DNA from: CAVUCE01 sp963739985
GTDB taxonomy: Bacteria; Bacteroidota; Ignavibacteria; Ignavibacteriales; Ignavibacteriaceae
Direction: 5' to 3'
Length of the DNA stretch: 64,000 nt
NCBI GenBank assembly: GCA_963739985.1
Contig: CAVUCE010000008.1
Coordinates: forward strand, 248,001 to 312,000
Numbering within the stretch: position 1 is the stretch's first letter; the number at the start of each line of letters is the position of its first letter. The position numbers and the translations under genes were made by a program. Below are positions 29,568 to 37,496 of this stretch, piece by piece. The notes under the pieces are model-generated. The model ran no database searches. It was not told where the DNA came from and was given only the letters and a program-made list of their open reading frames with translations.

Positions 29568-32500
29568 TTATATTTTTGGAAGCTTAATAATAAATTCAGT
29601 AAAGTTCCCCTCTTCAGTTTCAAAATATATTTCTCCGTGATGCTCACGAACAACAATGTCATAACTGATTGACAAACCCAATCCGGTTCCTTTCCCGGCA
29701 GGTTTAGTTGTAAAGAAAGGAGTAAAAAGATTTTCTCTTATTTTCTGAGGAATACCATTTCCATTATCTCTTACCCTAACTTCTAAAAATTTCCCGATAT
29801 CTTTAGTTGTTACTCTAATCGTCGCAGGATCGTCCGAATGATTTTCATAATATTTTCTGTGGGCTTCATAACACCCGTTTTGTAGAATATTTAAAAATAC
29901 ACGACTCATATCTTGAGGGACTACATTAATTTTGGCCAAATCTTTTTGGTATTCTCGTTCTATTTTTATATTGAATGTGCTGTCCTGCGCTCTTAATCCG
30001 TGATAAACAAGATTTAGATCTTCGTCCAGCATAGAGTTAACTTCAGTTAATTGTTTATCTCCGGTTTTTCCTCTTGAATGCTGAAGCATGCTGTGAACAA
30101 TACTGTCGGCTCGTTTACCATGTTCTTTAATTTTCTCCGCATTCTGCTGCAGCATTTTAAGTAGTTCATGTATGTCTCCAAAATCCACTCCGGTTATTTC
30201 TTTTTTAATTTTATCAAGCTCTTCATTTAATTCGTCAACAAGGCCGACAGATAATTCAGAAAAATTATTTACAAAATTTAGCGGGTTTTTTATTTCATGG
30301 GCTATGCCTGCAGTAAGTTGTCCAAGTGATGCTAACTTTTCTTGAGCTATCAGTTGGTCTTGAGTTGATTTAAGGTTTTCTAGCGTTCTGTTTAATTCTT
30401 CATATGCGTTAGCGTTGTTTATGGCTATCCCAACATGCGCAGCAATCGTACTTAAAAGCCTCAAATCATCTTCATTAAATAAATTTTCCTTTTCAGAACT
30501 TTGAACACTAACCACACCGATAATTTCGCCTCCTACAGGTATCGGCACACCGAGATATGAAGCCGAAGGAGTTCCAATTCTTTCAACACCCAATTCGTGA
30601 GTTTTTTCATTCACTCCCTTATTCATCAGAAGCGGTTCTTTTTTTAATATTATGTGTGAGGTTAATCCGTTACCTAATTTTAACGGTGGATATTCATCGC
30701 CGTATCCATATGGAAAGTTTATCATTTCCCTTTCTTTATCGAGCATTGCAACATAAACTACATTCGCTTTAAATAAGTCGCGAACTTTATCTCCGACTAA
30801 ATTGATTAATTTATCTATTTCAAGATGTCCTGCAATTGCCTGACTAATACTATTTACCGTACTTAGTTCTGCCGCTCGTTTTTTGCTATCTTCAAGAAGC
30901 CTTAATGTTTCATTAAATAATCGTGCATTCTCCAGAGCAACACTCATACTATTAGCAATTGTTGTTAAGAGCCTAATATCTGATTCTGTGAAAGCATCTT
31001 CTTTTTCATAATCTTCTATACGTATTAATCCCTTAACTTCATTACCAAGAATAATAGGAGCCATAATTAAAGATTTGCTTCTATCGGTTCCCGGGATAGT
31101 AACATCTCCTTTGATGCCAATCCTTTCAGTTTCTTCATCAGTGTTTTTTCTTAATAACAATAATTTACCGGTAGATAATACATATTCAGAGAATGGTGTT
31201 GGAGGCATTGAGTCGATGTTTAATCTTTTCCCATGTTCATATTCATAAGGGAAATGCAAAATGTTTTTTTCTTTTTCATATAATCTTATACCTAAATCCT
31301 TGAATCCCAACACTTCTCTAAATTTATCACCGACCAATTTAATTATGGCTTCAAAATCCATCTCCATTACCAAACCTTCTTGTATTACATTGAGTATGGA
31401 AAGTTCAATATTACGCTGTTGAGTTTCATTTAAGAGCCGCTTTGTTTCTTCAAATAACCTCGCATTTTCAAGCGCTACACCCATGTTTGATGCAAGAGTC
31501 ATTAAAAGTCTTACATCTTTTTTTGTATATAGGTTTTGTCTTTCAATATCTTGTATTGTAATTACACCGGTCACTTCCTGGTTGCGGATAATGGGAACGC
31601 CAAGAAAAGATTCGGGCATTTCACCTGCAACAACGTCTTCACCGCTGTGTTCAATCGCTTCTTTAGAAGTGCTAAAAATGAGAGGCTGCTTTGTTTTAAC
31701 AATTTCCTTACGACTTCTATCAATTGCTTGTGCCTTGTCGAAGTAATATCTTTTATCTAATTCAACAAGATATCTATGGTGGATTTGATCAGTAATTTTA
31801 TTGTATTGCGAAATACTTACTACTTGAGCATTAAACACTTCCCTAATCTTATCGCCCACTAAATCTATGATTGATTGAAAATCAAGCTGTTTTGCCAATC
31901 CTTCACCGACGGTATTAATTATTTTTAGTTCAATAGCCTGTTGCTTTTTTTCTTCCAAAAGCTTGTTTGTTTCGTCAAATAATCTTGCATTTTCAAGAGC
32001 AACACTCATACTATTAGCTAATGTTTCCAGCAAGCGCACATCTGCATCACTGAAAGCATTTTCCTTGTCGATGTTTTGCAAACTAACATAACTTGATATT
32101 TTATCCCCAACAACCAATGGAACAAACAACAGAGATTTAGGCATCTCTGTGCCTGGTACGACTTTTAGTCCTAATTTAGTCCGAATTTCTTCAGTACTTT
32201 CATTGAATAATATTGTTTGTTTATTCTCAATTAAATGCTTTCTCAATTTATCCAATGGTCTTGAATCCGGAATTGAACGAACTCCTTTTTCAATGTGATA
32301 TCGAAAATGTTCCATTCCATTTTCCTTATCGAGAGTTGCAATAACAACAACTTGTGCATCAAATAATTCACGGATCTTGTTTCCGACCATATCGTAAATA
32401 GCTTGTATATCTAGTTCGCGGGCTAGACCTTCCTGCACGCTGTTTATTACAGCTAGTTCAGCGGTACGCTGTTCAGTCTCTTTTAACAAGCGGTTGGTTT

Positions 32501-33587
32501 CATCAAATAATCTTGCGTTTTCTAAGGCAACACTCATACTATTTGTTAAAGTATTTAATAGACGAATATCCGAGTCACTAAAAGCATTTTCTCTATCGAT
32601 GTTTTGAAGAGTTATATAACCGTTTACTTTTTCTCCAACGACAAGAGGAACAAATAGTAACGACTTTGGCATCTCAGTTCCGGCTATTACTTTCATACCA
32701 TATTTTTTGGAAGCCTCAAGAAAATTTTCATTTATTAATATCAATTCTTTTTGTGCAATTAAGTATTCTCTAACCTTATCATATTTCCTTGTTTCGGGAT
32801 AAAACCTTTCACCTTTTTCTAATAAGTAATTAAAAATTTCAGTTTTATTATTATGATCGAAACTAGCTATACCAACAACTTCAGCATCAAAAATATCTTT
32901 AATCTTATCACCGACTAAATCAAATATAGCCTGCAGATCTACTTGCTTAACTAAACCTTCCTGAACACTGTTAATTACTCCCAGTTCGGCATTTCTTTGC
33001 TTGGTTTCATTTAATAATAAATTAGTTTCTTCGAATAACCTTGCATTTTCTATAACAACGCCCATATTAGTTGAAAGTATCGACAATAAACTTACTTTCT
33101 CATCATTAAAATCATTTTTCTTATAACTCTGAATACTTACAACTCCTAATACTTTTTCACCATTAATAATTGGTACGCCTATATATGTTTCTGTTTTCTC
33201 TTCATCTGAAGAAGCCAATGCTCCTAGTGCTGCACTTTCGTCCCATGTACCAAGCACCAATTTTTTACCCGATCCTATAACTGTTGATGTTAATCCATCT
33301 CCGAGTGGAAATGGTTCAACTATTTGATAACCTCTGTAATAAGAGTATGGTATTTGAATTAAATTTGTTTTTTTATCTAACAAAAGAATTTCTGTGACTT
33401 CAGAATTAAAAATCTCTCTTACTTTATCCCCAATAATTTTTATTATCGTGTTTGTATCAAGTCCTTTTGAAATTGCATCGCTTACACTACTAATGATTGC
33501 AACTTCGGCTTCGCGTTGATTTAATTTTTCTTTAAGAATATTATTCTCTTCGATTAAACTTACTTCAGATTTTGTATTTTCTTTCAT
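29568..33587 (-). CDS. Histidine kinase with six tandem GAF domains
   Basis: 1339 aa with no signal peptide or membrane helix, so cytoplasmic. Six GAF modules repeat with a period of about 175 residues, starting near 20, 196, 372, 547, 724 and 902. Each opens with a line like ELxVINSVQEGLxxxxDxQAI and closes with SMSVALENARLFxET. A coiled coil leads to HisKA with phosphoacceptor H1097 (IAHEIKNPLNFVNNF), then HATPase_c (QNGCYEAH N-box, RDNGNGIP, FTTKPAGKGTGLGLSIS). GAF domains bind small ligands, cyclic nucleotides or chromophores; no chromophore cysteine pattern is evident. The modules differ enough to suggest several inputs or a long signalling stalk. It lies between two receiver genes in the operon; both encoded receivers are candidates for phosphotransfer. 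Confidence 0.93.
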   Translation of the reverse strand: MKENTKSEVSLIEENNILKEKLNQREAEVAIISSVSDAISKGLDTNTIIKIIGDKVREIFNSEVTEILLLDKKTNLIQIPYSYYRGYQIVEPFPLGDGLTSTVIGSGKKLVLGTWDESAALGALASSDEEKTETYIGVPIINGEKVLGVVSIQSYKKNDFNDEKVSLLSILSTNMGVVIENARLFEETNLLLNETKQRNAELGVINSVQEGLVKQVDLQAIFDLVGDKIKDIFDAEVVGIASFDHNNKTEIFNYLLEKGERFYPETRKYDKVREYLIAQKELILINENFLEASKKYGMKVIAGTEMPKSLLFVPLVVGEKVNGYITLQNIDRENAFSDSDIRLLNTLTNSMSVALENARLFDETNRLLKETEQRTAELAVINSVQEGLARELDIQAIYDMVGNKIRELFDAQVVVIATLDKENGMEHFRYHIEKGVRSIPDSRPLDKLRKHLIENKQTILFNESTEEIRTKLGLKVVPGTEMPKSLLFVPLVVGDKISSYVSLQNIDKENAFSDADVRLLETLANSMSVALENARLFDETNKLLEEKKQQAIELKIINTVGEGLAKQLDFQSIIDLVGDKIREVFNAQVVSISQYNKITDQIHHRYLVELDKRYYFDKAQAIDRSRKEIVKTKQPLIFSTSKEAIEHSGEDVVAGEMPESFLGVPIIRNQEVTGVITIQDIERQNLYTKKDVRLLMTLASNMGVALENARLFEETKRLLNETQQRNIELSILNVIQEGLVMEMDFEAIIKLVGDKFREVLGFKDLGIRLYEKEKNILHFPYEYEHGKRLNIDSMPPTPFSEYVLSTGKLLLLRKNTDEETERIGIKGDVTIPGTDRSKSLIMAPIILGNEVKGLIRIEDYEKEDAFTESDIRLLTTIANSMSVALENARLFNETLRLLEDSKKRAAELSTVNSISQAIAGHLEIDKLINLVGDKVRDLFKANVVYVAMLDKEREMINFPYGYGDEYPPLKLGNGLTSHIILKKEPLLMNKGVNEKTHELGVERIGTPSASYLGVPIPVGGEIIGVVSVQSSEKENLFNEDDLRLLSTIAAHVGIAINNANAYEELNRTLENLKSTQDQLIAQEKLASLGQLTAGIAHEIKNPLNFVNNFSELSVGLVDELNEELDKIKKEITGVDFGDIHELLKMLQQNAEKIKEHGKRADSIVHSMLQHSRGKTGDKQLTEVNSMLDEDLNLVYHGLRAQDSTFNIKIEREYQKDLAKINVVPQDMSRVFLNILQNGCYEAHRKYYENHSDDPATIRVTTKDIGKFLEVRVRDNGNGIPQKIRENLFTPFFTTKPAGKGTGLGLSISYDIVVREHHGEIYFETEEGNFTEFIIKLPKI

Positions 33588-33611
33588 TATACACCAGCTA
33601 TTGTTTTAATT

Positions 33612-33980
33612 TTATTCCGGTAATACTTTTTCTTTAAGCACCATAAAATCTATCGGCTTTATTAAATAATCGTCACAGCCGTACTCGATCGCTTGCTTGT
33701 AATTTTCTTCATTCCCATATGCAGTTATCATCGCTACCTTAAGTTCAGGGTAGTTCGATTTTATCCATTTTAATAAATCCAGTCCGTTCATGCCCGGCAT
33801 ATTTATATCGGATAAAATTTGATTAACATCTTTCGAACCATTTGATTTCAGATAATCGCAAGCCTCTTCACCGGAAAAGGCAAATAGGAATGCTAGCTTT
33901 CCCGATTTTATCTCACGTCTGAAGCGCTGTTCAAAAAGCAGTTTGATATCTTTTTCGTCATCAACTACCATTATTTTCAT
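33612..33980 (-). CDS. Stand-alone receiver (CheY-like) response regulator
   Basis: 122 aa, one receiver domain only. Acidic residues D7-D8, phosphoacceptor D58 (LSDINMPGMNG), ITAYG with the switch threonine, and KPID. No output domain follows, so it acts by protein contact or as a phosphate carrier or sink. First cistron of the operon, 24 bases before the six-GAF kinase, its likely donor. The N-terminal pattern (FEQRFRREIKSGKLAFLFAFSGEEA) matches the receiver of the PP2C protein at 28408-29550 (QKFRREIKEDKYSFFFASNGIKA), so the two share an origin. Confidence 0.93.
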   Translation of the reverse strand: MKIMVVDDEKDIKLLFEQRFRREIKSGKLAFLFAFSGEEACDYLKSNGSKDVNQILSDINMPGMNGLDLLKWIKSNYPELKVAMITAYGNEENYKQAIEYGCDDYLIKPIDFMVLKEKVLPE

Positions 33981-34020
33981 ATAACCGCCCTATATTAATT
34001 GCTAAAATTAGACTTAGTTA

Positions 34021-34406
34021 TTACTTAATTTTTATAATCATAAAAGTTACATCGTCAACCGGAACATTTACACAAAATCATTCTTTACCTTACTTATTAA
34101 AAGTTCAATTATTTCTACAAAAGTGTTTTCTTTTAATATGTCTTATTTCCCCAGCCCATTATTTATTGAATGAAAATATTCCAGCTGAGGTTAAAACTGC
34201 AATCCTTTTATCGCTTTCTTGGACAATATTAATAACCGAATTGATGAAAAATTTTCGAATGATTCATTTACCCGATTAGGATTAGAACAAACCTTAGGAA
34301 TAGAAATCCATTCACAGTTATATTTTTTTTGAGCGGAAGAGGTTAGAAAAAAGCTTAGAGGGAATACTAGAGTTAAAACAAATTGTCTTTGGAAAAACGA
34401 AGACAT
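34021..34406 (-). pseudogene. Remnant of another SpoIIE-phosphatase receptor gene (both ends only)
   Basis: From the ATG at 34406 a signal peptide (FFLTSSAQ) opens a frame that fails after about 70 codons. Other frames then show pieces such as RIAVLTSAGIFSFNK (propeller-like) and TFVEIIELLISKVKNDF. The last bases read VPVDDVTFMIIKIK-stop (34021-34023), which is the invariant end of the PP2C domain in the intact paralogues (PDDDVTFVVIKIK). The whole middle (propeller, Y_Y_Y, TM, most of PP2C) is missing. It sits directly upstream of the first gene of the operon, so the cluster once had at least one more receptor on this side. Confidence 0.75.
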
Positions 34407-34689
34407 TTTTAACCCCTTAGATATTGTATAAGAGTGAATTAAAATTTTAATGTATTCTTCTAGTCACGAAACAGTGAAATTTTCGTTTTGCAATGAGCCG
34501 CTTTCAAAAAAGGATCTAAGAATCAGATCTTAGTATTTTTAATTCTATATCTAATATGTTAGTTTTTAAGAATTATTTTTTAAATAAATTTTAAATATTG
34601 AGATTAAACGTTTAGTCTTCATTAATTTTTCATTGAACATCAATTCGATATAAATTTAGCAGAAGAGTTATTCTACAATAAATTTATAT
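34407..34689. other. Intergenic region between STAS gene and operon
   Basis: AT-rich, with no gene or clear hairpin seen. A promoter for the operon may lie here or within the remnant. Confidence 0.4.
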
Positions 34690-35025
34690 TTAATCATTTA
34701 ATGCTGCTTCAACGGTATCAGCTTTTTGCGCAAATTGGAACAGTCCCATAATATTAAATGTTTTTTCAACCGTTGCGTCAAGATTTGTAAAGATAATCTT
34801 CCCTTTATCATTAGTTAATTTTTCAATTATCTCAATAAGATGTGAGATACCTATAGAATTAATTACTTTGGAATTTTCTAGATCTAATACTAGTTTATTA
34901 ATGCCTTTATGATTATTAAACTCCTGCACTATTTTTTCACCACCAATTTGATTTATATAGCCTTCCGGTTTTAGCACAAGTGTTTTATCATGTAATTCCG
35001 AAGTTAATTTAAAATCTGTAATCAT
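34690..35025 (-). CDS. STAS-domain anti-sigma factor antagonist (SpoIIAA/RsbV-like)
   Basis: 111 aa, a single STAS domain of standard length. The conserved phosphorylation loop reads LDLENSKVINSIGISHLIEI, with the expected regulatory serine at S57 (NSIGISHL matching the D/N-S-x-G-x-x-x-L pattern). In partner switching the unphosphorylated form binds and titrates the anti-sigma kinase; the kinase inactivates it by phosphorylating this serine, and PP2C phosphatases reverse that. It lies 13 bases after the RsbW-like kinase gene, so the two form an operon, and directly upstream of the phosphatase cluster. Confidence 0.92.
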   Translation of the reverse strand: MITDFKLTSELHDKTLVLKPEGYINQIGGEKIVQEFNNHKGINKLVLDLENSKVINSIGISHLIEIIEKLTNDKGKIIFTNLDATVEKTFNIMGLFQFAQKADTVEAALND

Positions 35026-35038
35026 TTGATAACCCCAT

Positions 35039-35455
35039 TCAGATTAAATTTTTAATAATTGTAATTCTTGTCCCGTTAGGTCCAGATTCTATAATTAGAT
35101 CGTCAGACATAGATTTCATTAGTTTTAATCCCCAGCCTCTTTTATGAGAACTATGAATCTTTTCGCCGATATTTGGATCTTCAACGTTTTCCGGTTTAAA
35201 CCCGGAACCAAAATCGGTAACAAGGATAATTAACTTTTCTTTATCCATTGTGAACTCAACGAGCACATAAGGATTTTTCTCACCGGAATGCTCTAACCCA
35301 TTAATAATGGCTTCAGTGACTATCATCTTAGCTTCACCTATTTTATCATCAGAAATACCTAGATGACCTCCCATTATCTGTAAACTTTCAATTGCTACTA
35401 ACTCAATATCAGGAATATTGGGCAGTTTAATCTCCAAGTTGATATTTGGATTCAT
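35039..35455 (-). CDS. RsbW/SpoIIAB-like anti-sigma serine kinase (HATPase_c)
   Basis: 138 aa with GHKL ATPase signatures: N-box VTEAIINGLEHSG (catalytic E and Mg-binding N), G1 box VTDFGSGF, G2 box RGWGLKLMKSMSD, and the closing GTRITI strand. This matches single-domain serine kinases that hold a sigma factor (or another target) and phosphorylate the STAS antagonist. The STAS gene follows by 13 bases. No sigma factor gene is in the window, so the final target is unknown. Cytoplasmic. Expected to be opposed by the five SpoIIE-type phosphatases encoded at 14328-29550 (inference). Confidence 0.92.
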   Translation of the reverse strand: MNPNINLEIKLPNIPDIELVAIESLQIMGGHLGISDDKIGEAKMIVTEAIINGLEHSGEKNPYVLVEFTMDKEKLIILVTDFGSGFKPENVEDPNIGEKIHSSHKRGWGLKLMKSMSDDLIIESGPNGTRITIIKNLI

Positions 35456-35769
35456 ATAATTTCTTTCAAAATTATGAGGAAATATTAAAATTGTTGGGAT
35501 GTAATTATGAATATACCATTTTTATTTATAATTCAAACAAAAAAAATATTTAAAATGCTTTTGAGCATACAGAGTAAATGCTTAATTATCAATTAAATAT
35601 AGATGCAAAGAAGGGACAAGTAACTGCTTGTCCCTTTAATTATAATTATCCAAATATAACCAGGTTATCCGATGAACAAATCTTACAAACAGAGTAAACA
35701 TTTAAATATATAAGATGCCATCATTTTTAGTGAAGACATAATTATATGATTGCCTCAATTTTATTGTGA
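35456..35769. other. Intergenic region with a palindromic repeat
   Basis: About 310 bases without a gene; it contains the inverted repeat at 35610-35637 and nothing else that I can name. Confidence 0.5.
35610..35637. repeat. Inverted repeat AAGGGACAAG...CTTGTCCCTT
   Basis: A 10-bp perfect stem around TAACTG. It may end transcription of the minus-strand gene at 35770-36240, but no T-run follows. The arms match those of the palindrome at 58078-58103, so it may instead be a dispersed repeat. Confidence 0.7.
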
Positions 35770-36240
35770 TTATTCCGGTTTGGAAGTTCTTCCACCATGA
35801 TCACCTATCAAAACCCATTTACCATCTTTTTTCATAAGAATATCTGTCCAGTTGCCACCACTCGGTTCGGTTTTTCCTGTTGATTTATTTTTATCCAGCT
35901 CGGAATAATAATAATGTACATATGCAAATTCTCCTTTGACCCAAATACTAACCGGAGACAAAGTATATACCACAATAGTGTTTGTTTTAACTTCATTATC
36001 AATCCATTTAGCTACATTAGACTTACTTTGCGGAACTTTATTTTGATACGACCATCCCATATAACTGTCATCAAAATACGACATAAATCCTTGTGCATCA
36101 CCGGAAGCCTCAACTGCCCAATACTTTTCAACACCGGCCCAAACATCTTTTTGTTCACTCGACCACTGCTGTGCAAGGCTGCTTCCTGTAAAAAGTATTA
36201 CCATAAAAAGTATAGTGAATATTGAATACATTTTTTTCAT
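35770..36240 (-). CDS. Secreted DUF4440/SnoaL-like (NTF2-fold) protein
   Basis: 156 aa. Signal peptide at 1-23 (GSSLAQ). The remainder is a single NTF2-like domain of the DUF4440 type: VEKYWAVEASGDAQGFMSYF at the start, SVSIW-like central strands (TLSPVSIWVKGEFAYVHYYY) and the closing WTDILMKKDGKWVLIGDHGG. Such domains often bind small molecules or act as isomerase-like folds, and most secreted ones have no known function. It lies 3' of the other small secreted gene (36320-36754) on the same strand. Nothing links it directly to the regulators. Confidence 0.85.
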   Translation of the reverse strand: MKKMYSIFTILFMVILFTGSSLAQQWSSEQKDVWAGVEKYWAVEASGDAQGFMSYFDDSYMGWSYQNKVPQSKSNVAKWIDNEVKTNTIVVYTLSPVSIWVKGEFAYVHYYYSELDKNKSTGKTEPSGGNWTDILMKKDGKWVLIGDHGGRTSKPE

Positions 36241-36319
36241 TTCATAAGCTCCATGTTAATTATTATAATTGTTTTATTGTAAAGACAGAAAAAAATTAGA
36301 TCAATTATTGAAATAAGAG

Positions 36320-36754
36320 CTAATCATTACTCGTTACTTCAGAATAAATTTCATCTGAATGTTTTCCAGTAAAATATTTATTATAAGCCTTATAAAAATT
36401 ATCTCTTTCGCTTTTGTCAGGCATTGCTTTCATCATTAAATCATTTGCTTTCGCATAAGCTTTTGGAATATCACTAAAATTTTTCAACTCTAGAATCTCA
36501 ATAAAATCGCGGCTATCGTGGCCCCAATAGTGAGACACAATTTTATAACTAACTACATACTCATTATTTTTAAACATATTATCGATATTTATTTGGGCTA
36601 GAGAATCGAGTTCTCTTCTTGAGCCATCATCAGGAAAAGTTCTTTCAAAATTTGTCATGATTACAACATTTTGTGAAGATGGTTGAGCCTTCACGGTATT
36701 ATTTAACAAAAGAGAAAAAACGAGCACCAAACAGAATGAAAGGAAAGATTTCAT
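36320..36754 (-). CDS. Small secreted protein of unknown function
   Basis: 144 aa. Signal peptide at 1-23 (NTVKAQ), then about 120 residues of mixed charge without cysteines (MTNFERTFPDDGSRRELD, YKIVSHYWGHDSRDFIEILEL). The shape, a helix-rich domain with a central beta pair, recalls small dimeric alpha/beta-barrel (EthD/NIPSNAP-like) proteins, but no diagnostic motif supports that. 79 bases separate it from the DUF4440 gene; the two may be co-transcribed. Confidence 0.75.
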   Translation of the reverse strand: MKSFLSFCLVLVFSLLLNNTVKAQPSSQNVVIMTNFERTFPDDGSRRELDSLAQINIDNMFKNNEYVVSYKIVSHYWGHDSRDFIEILELKNFSDIPKAYAKANDLMMKAMPDKSERDNFYKAYNKYFTGKHSDEIYSEVTSND

Positions 36755-36858
36755 ATGACTACCTTTAATTTTTTGAAATGATATTGTTGATTGATTTGAA
36801 AAGAAGCCAAAAGACTATTTTTTAACCGGTACAGTAGCTTCCTGATGTAAGTTTCACT

Positions 36859-37386
36859 TTATTCTCCGCTTAACCATTGTTCGAAACTTTTATTAATTTC
36901 ATTCTCGGGATAAGACCAATCAGGTTTAAGTCTTAACCCTCCGTTTTCTTTCCATATAAAATCTATTGCTTTGCTTATATCTGATTCTGCATTTATCTTG
37001 ATCAAGTATATTTCTTTTAATAAAAGATCGATTGTTTTTATTTCAGAATTTATCTGTAACGGAATAAGAGTACTTTGAATAATCTCTGCTTGCCTCAAAT
37101 CGTAAGTAGCCCAAACACTGCCATCCAATCCTTTTGTAAGGTCTTCTTCCGAAATAGAAATCTCTATATCAAATCTGAGACCGATAGGAAATTCAGGCAC
37201 TTTTTCTTTGGAAAATTTTTGCCATTCAATTGTCTCTAAATTATCCAGAAGAATTTTTCCTAAGCCTTTATATGTACCTTTAATTTTCAAAATATTCATA
37301 AGTCCGGGATTAATTTTATTGTTATTGAACTCAGACTCTGAGGAGAAAGCTAAGTTATTGATGTGAATACTTCTTGTACTTTTCAC
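36859..37386 (-). CDS. Hypothetical protein
   Basis: 175 aa with a GTG start at 37386; the ATG at residue 30 (MNILKIKGTYKG) is an alternative start. No signal peptide, membrane helix or recognised motif. Contains alternating charged strands (GLRFDIEISISEEDLTKGLDG) and ends EQWLSGE. Codon use and composition look like a real gene. It follows the hybrid sensor gene by 110 bases on the same strand; its role is unknown. Confidence 0.65.
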   Translation of the reverse strand: MKSTRSIHINNLAFSSESEFNNNKINPGLMNILKIKGTYKGLGKILLDNLETIEWQKFSKEKVPEFPIGLRFDIEISISEEDLTKGLDGSVWATYDLRQAEIIQSTLIPLQINSEIKTIDLLLKEIYLIKINAESDISKAIDFIWKENGGLRLKPDWSYPENEINKSFEQWLSGE

Positions 37387-37496
37387 GCAAATACAAGGAT
37401 ATTTTGCTCAATTTGCTAGAATTTTACACTGAGCGGTCTTTTGGGGATGAATTTCACACGGAAATAATAAAAAAGATATTTGCTTAAAAAATAATT

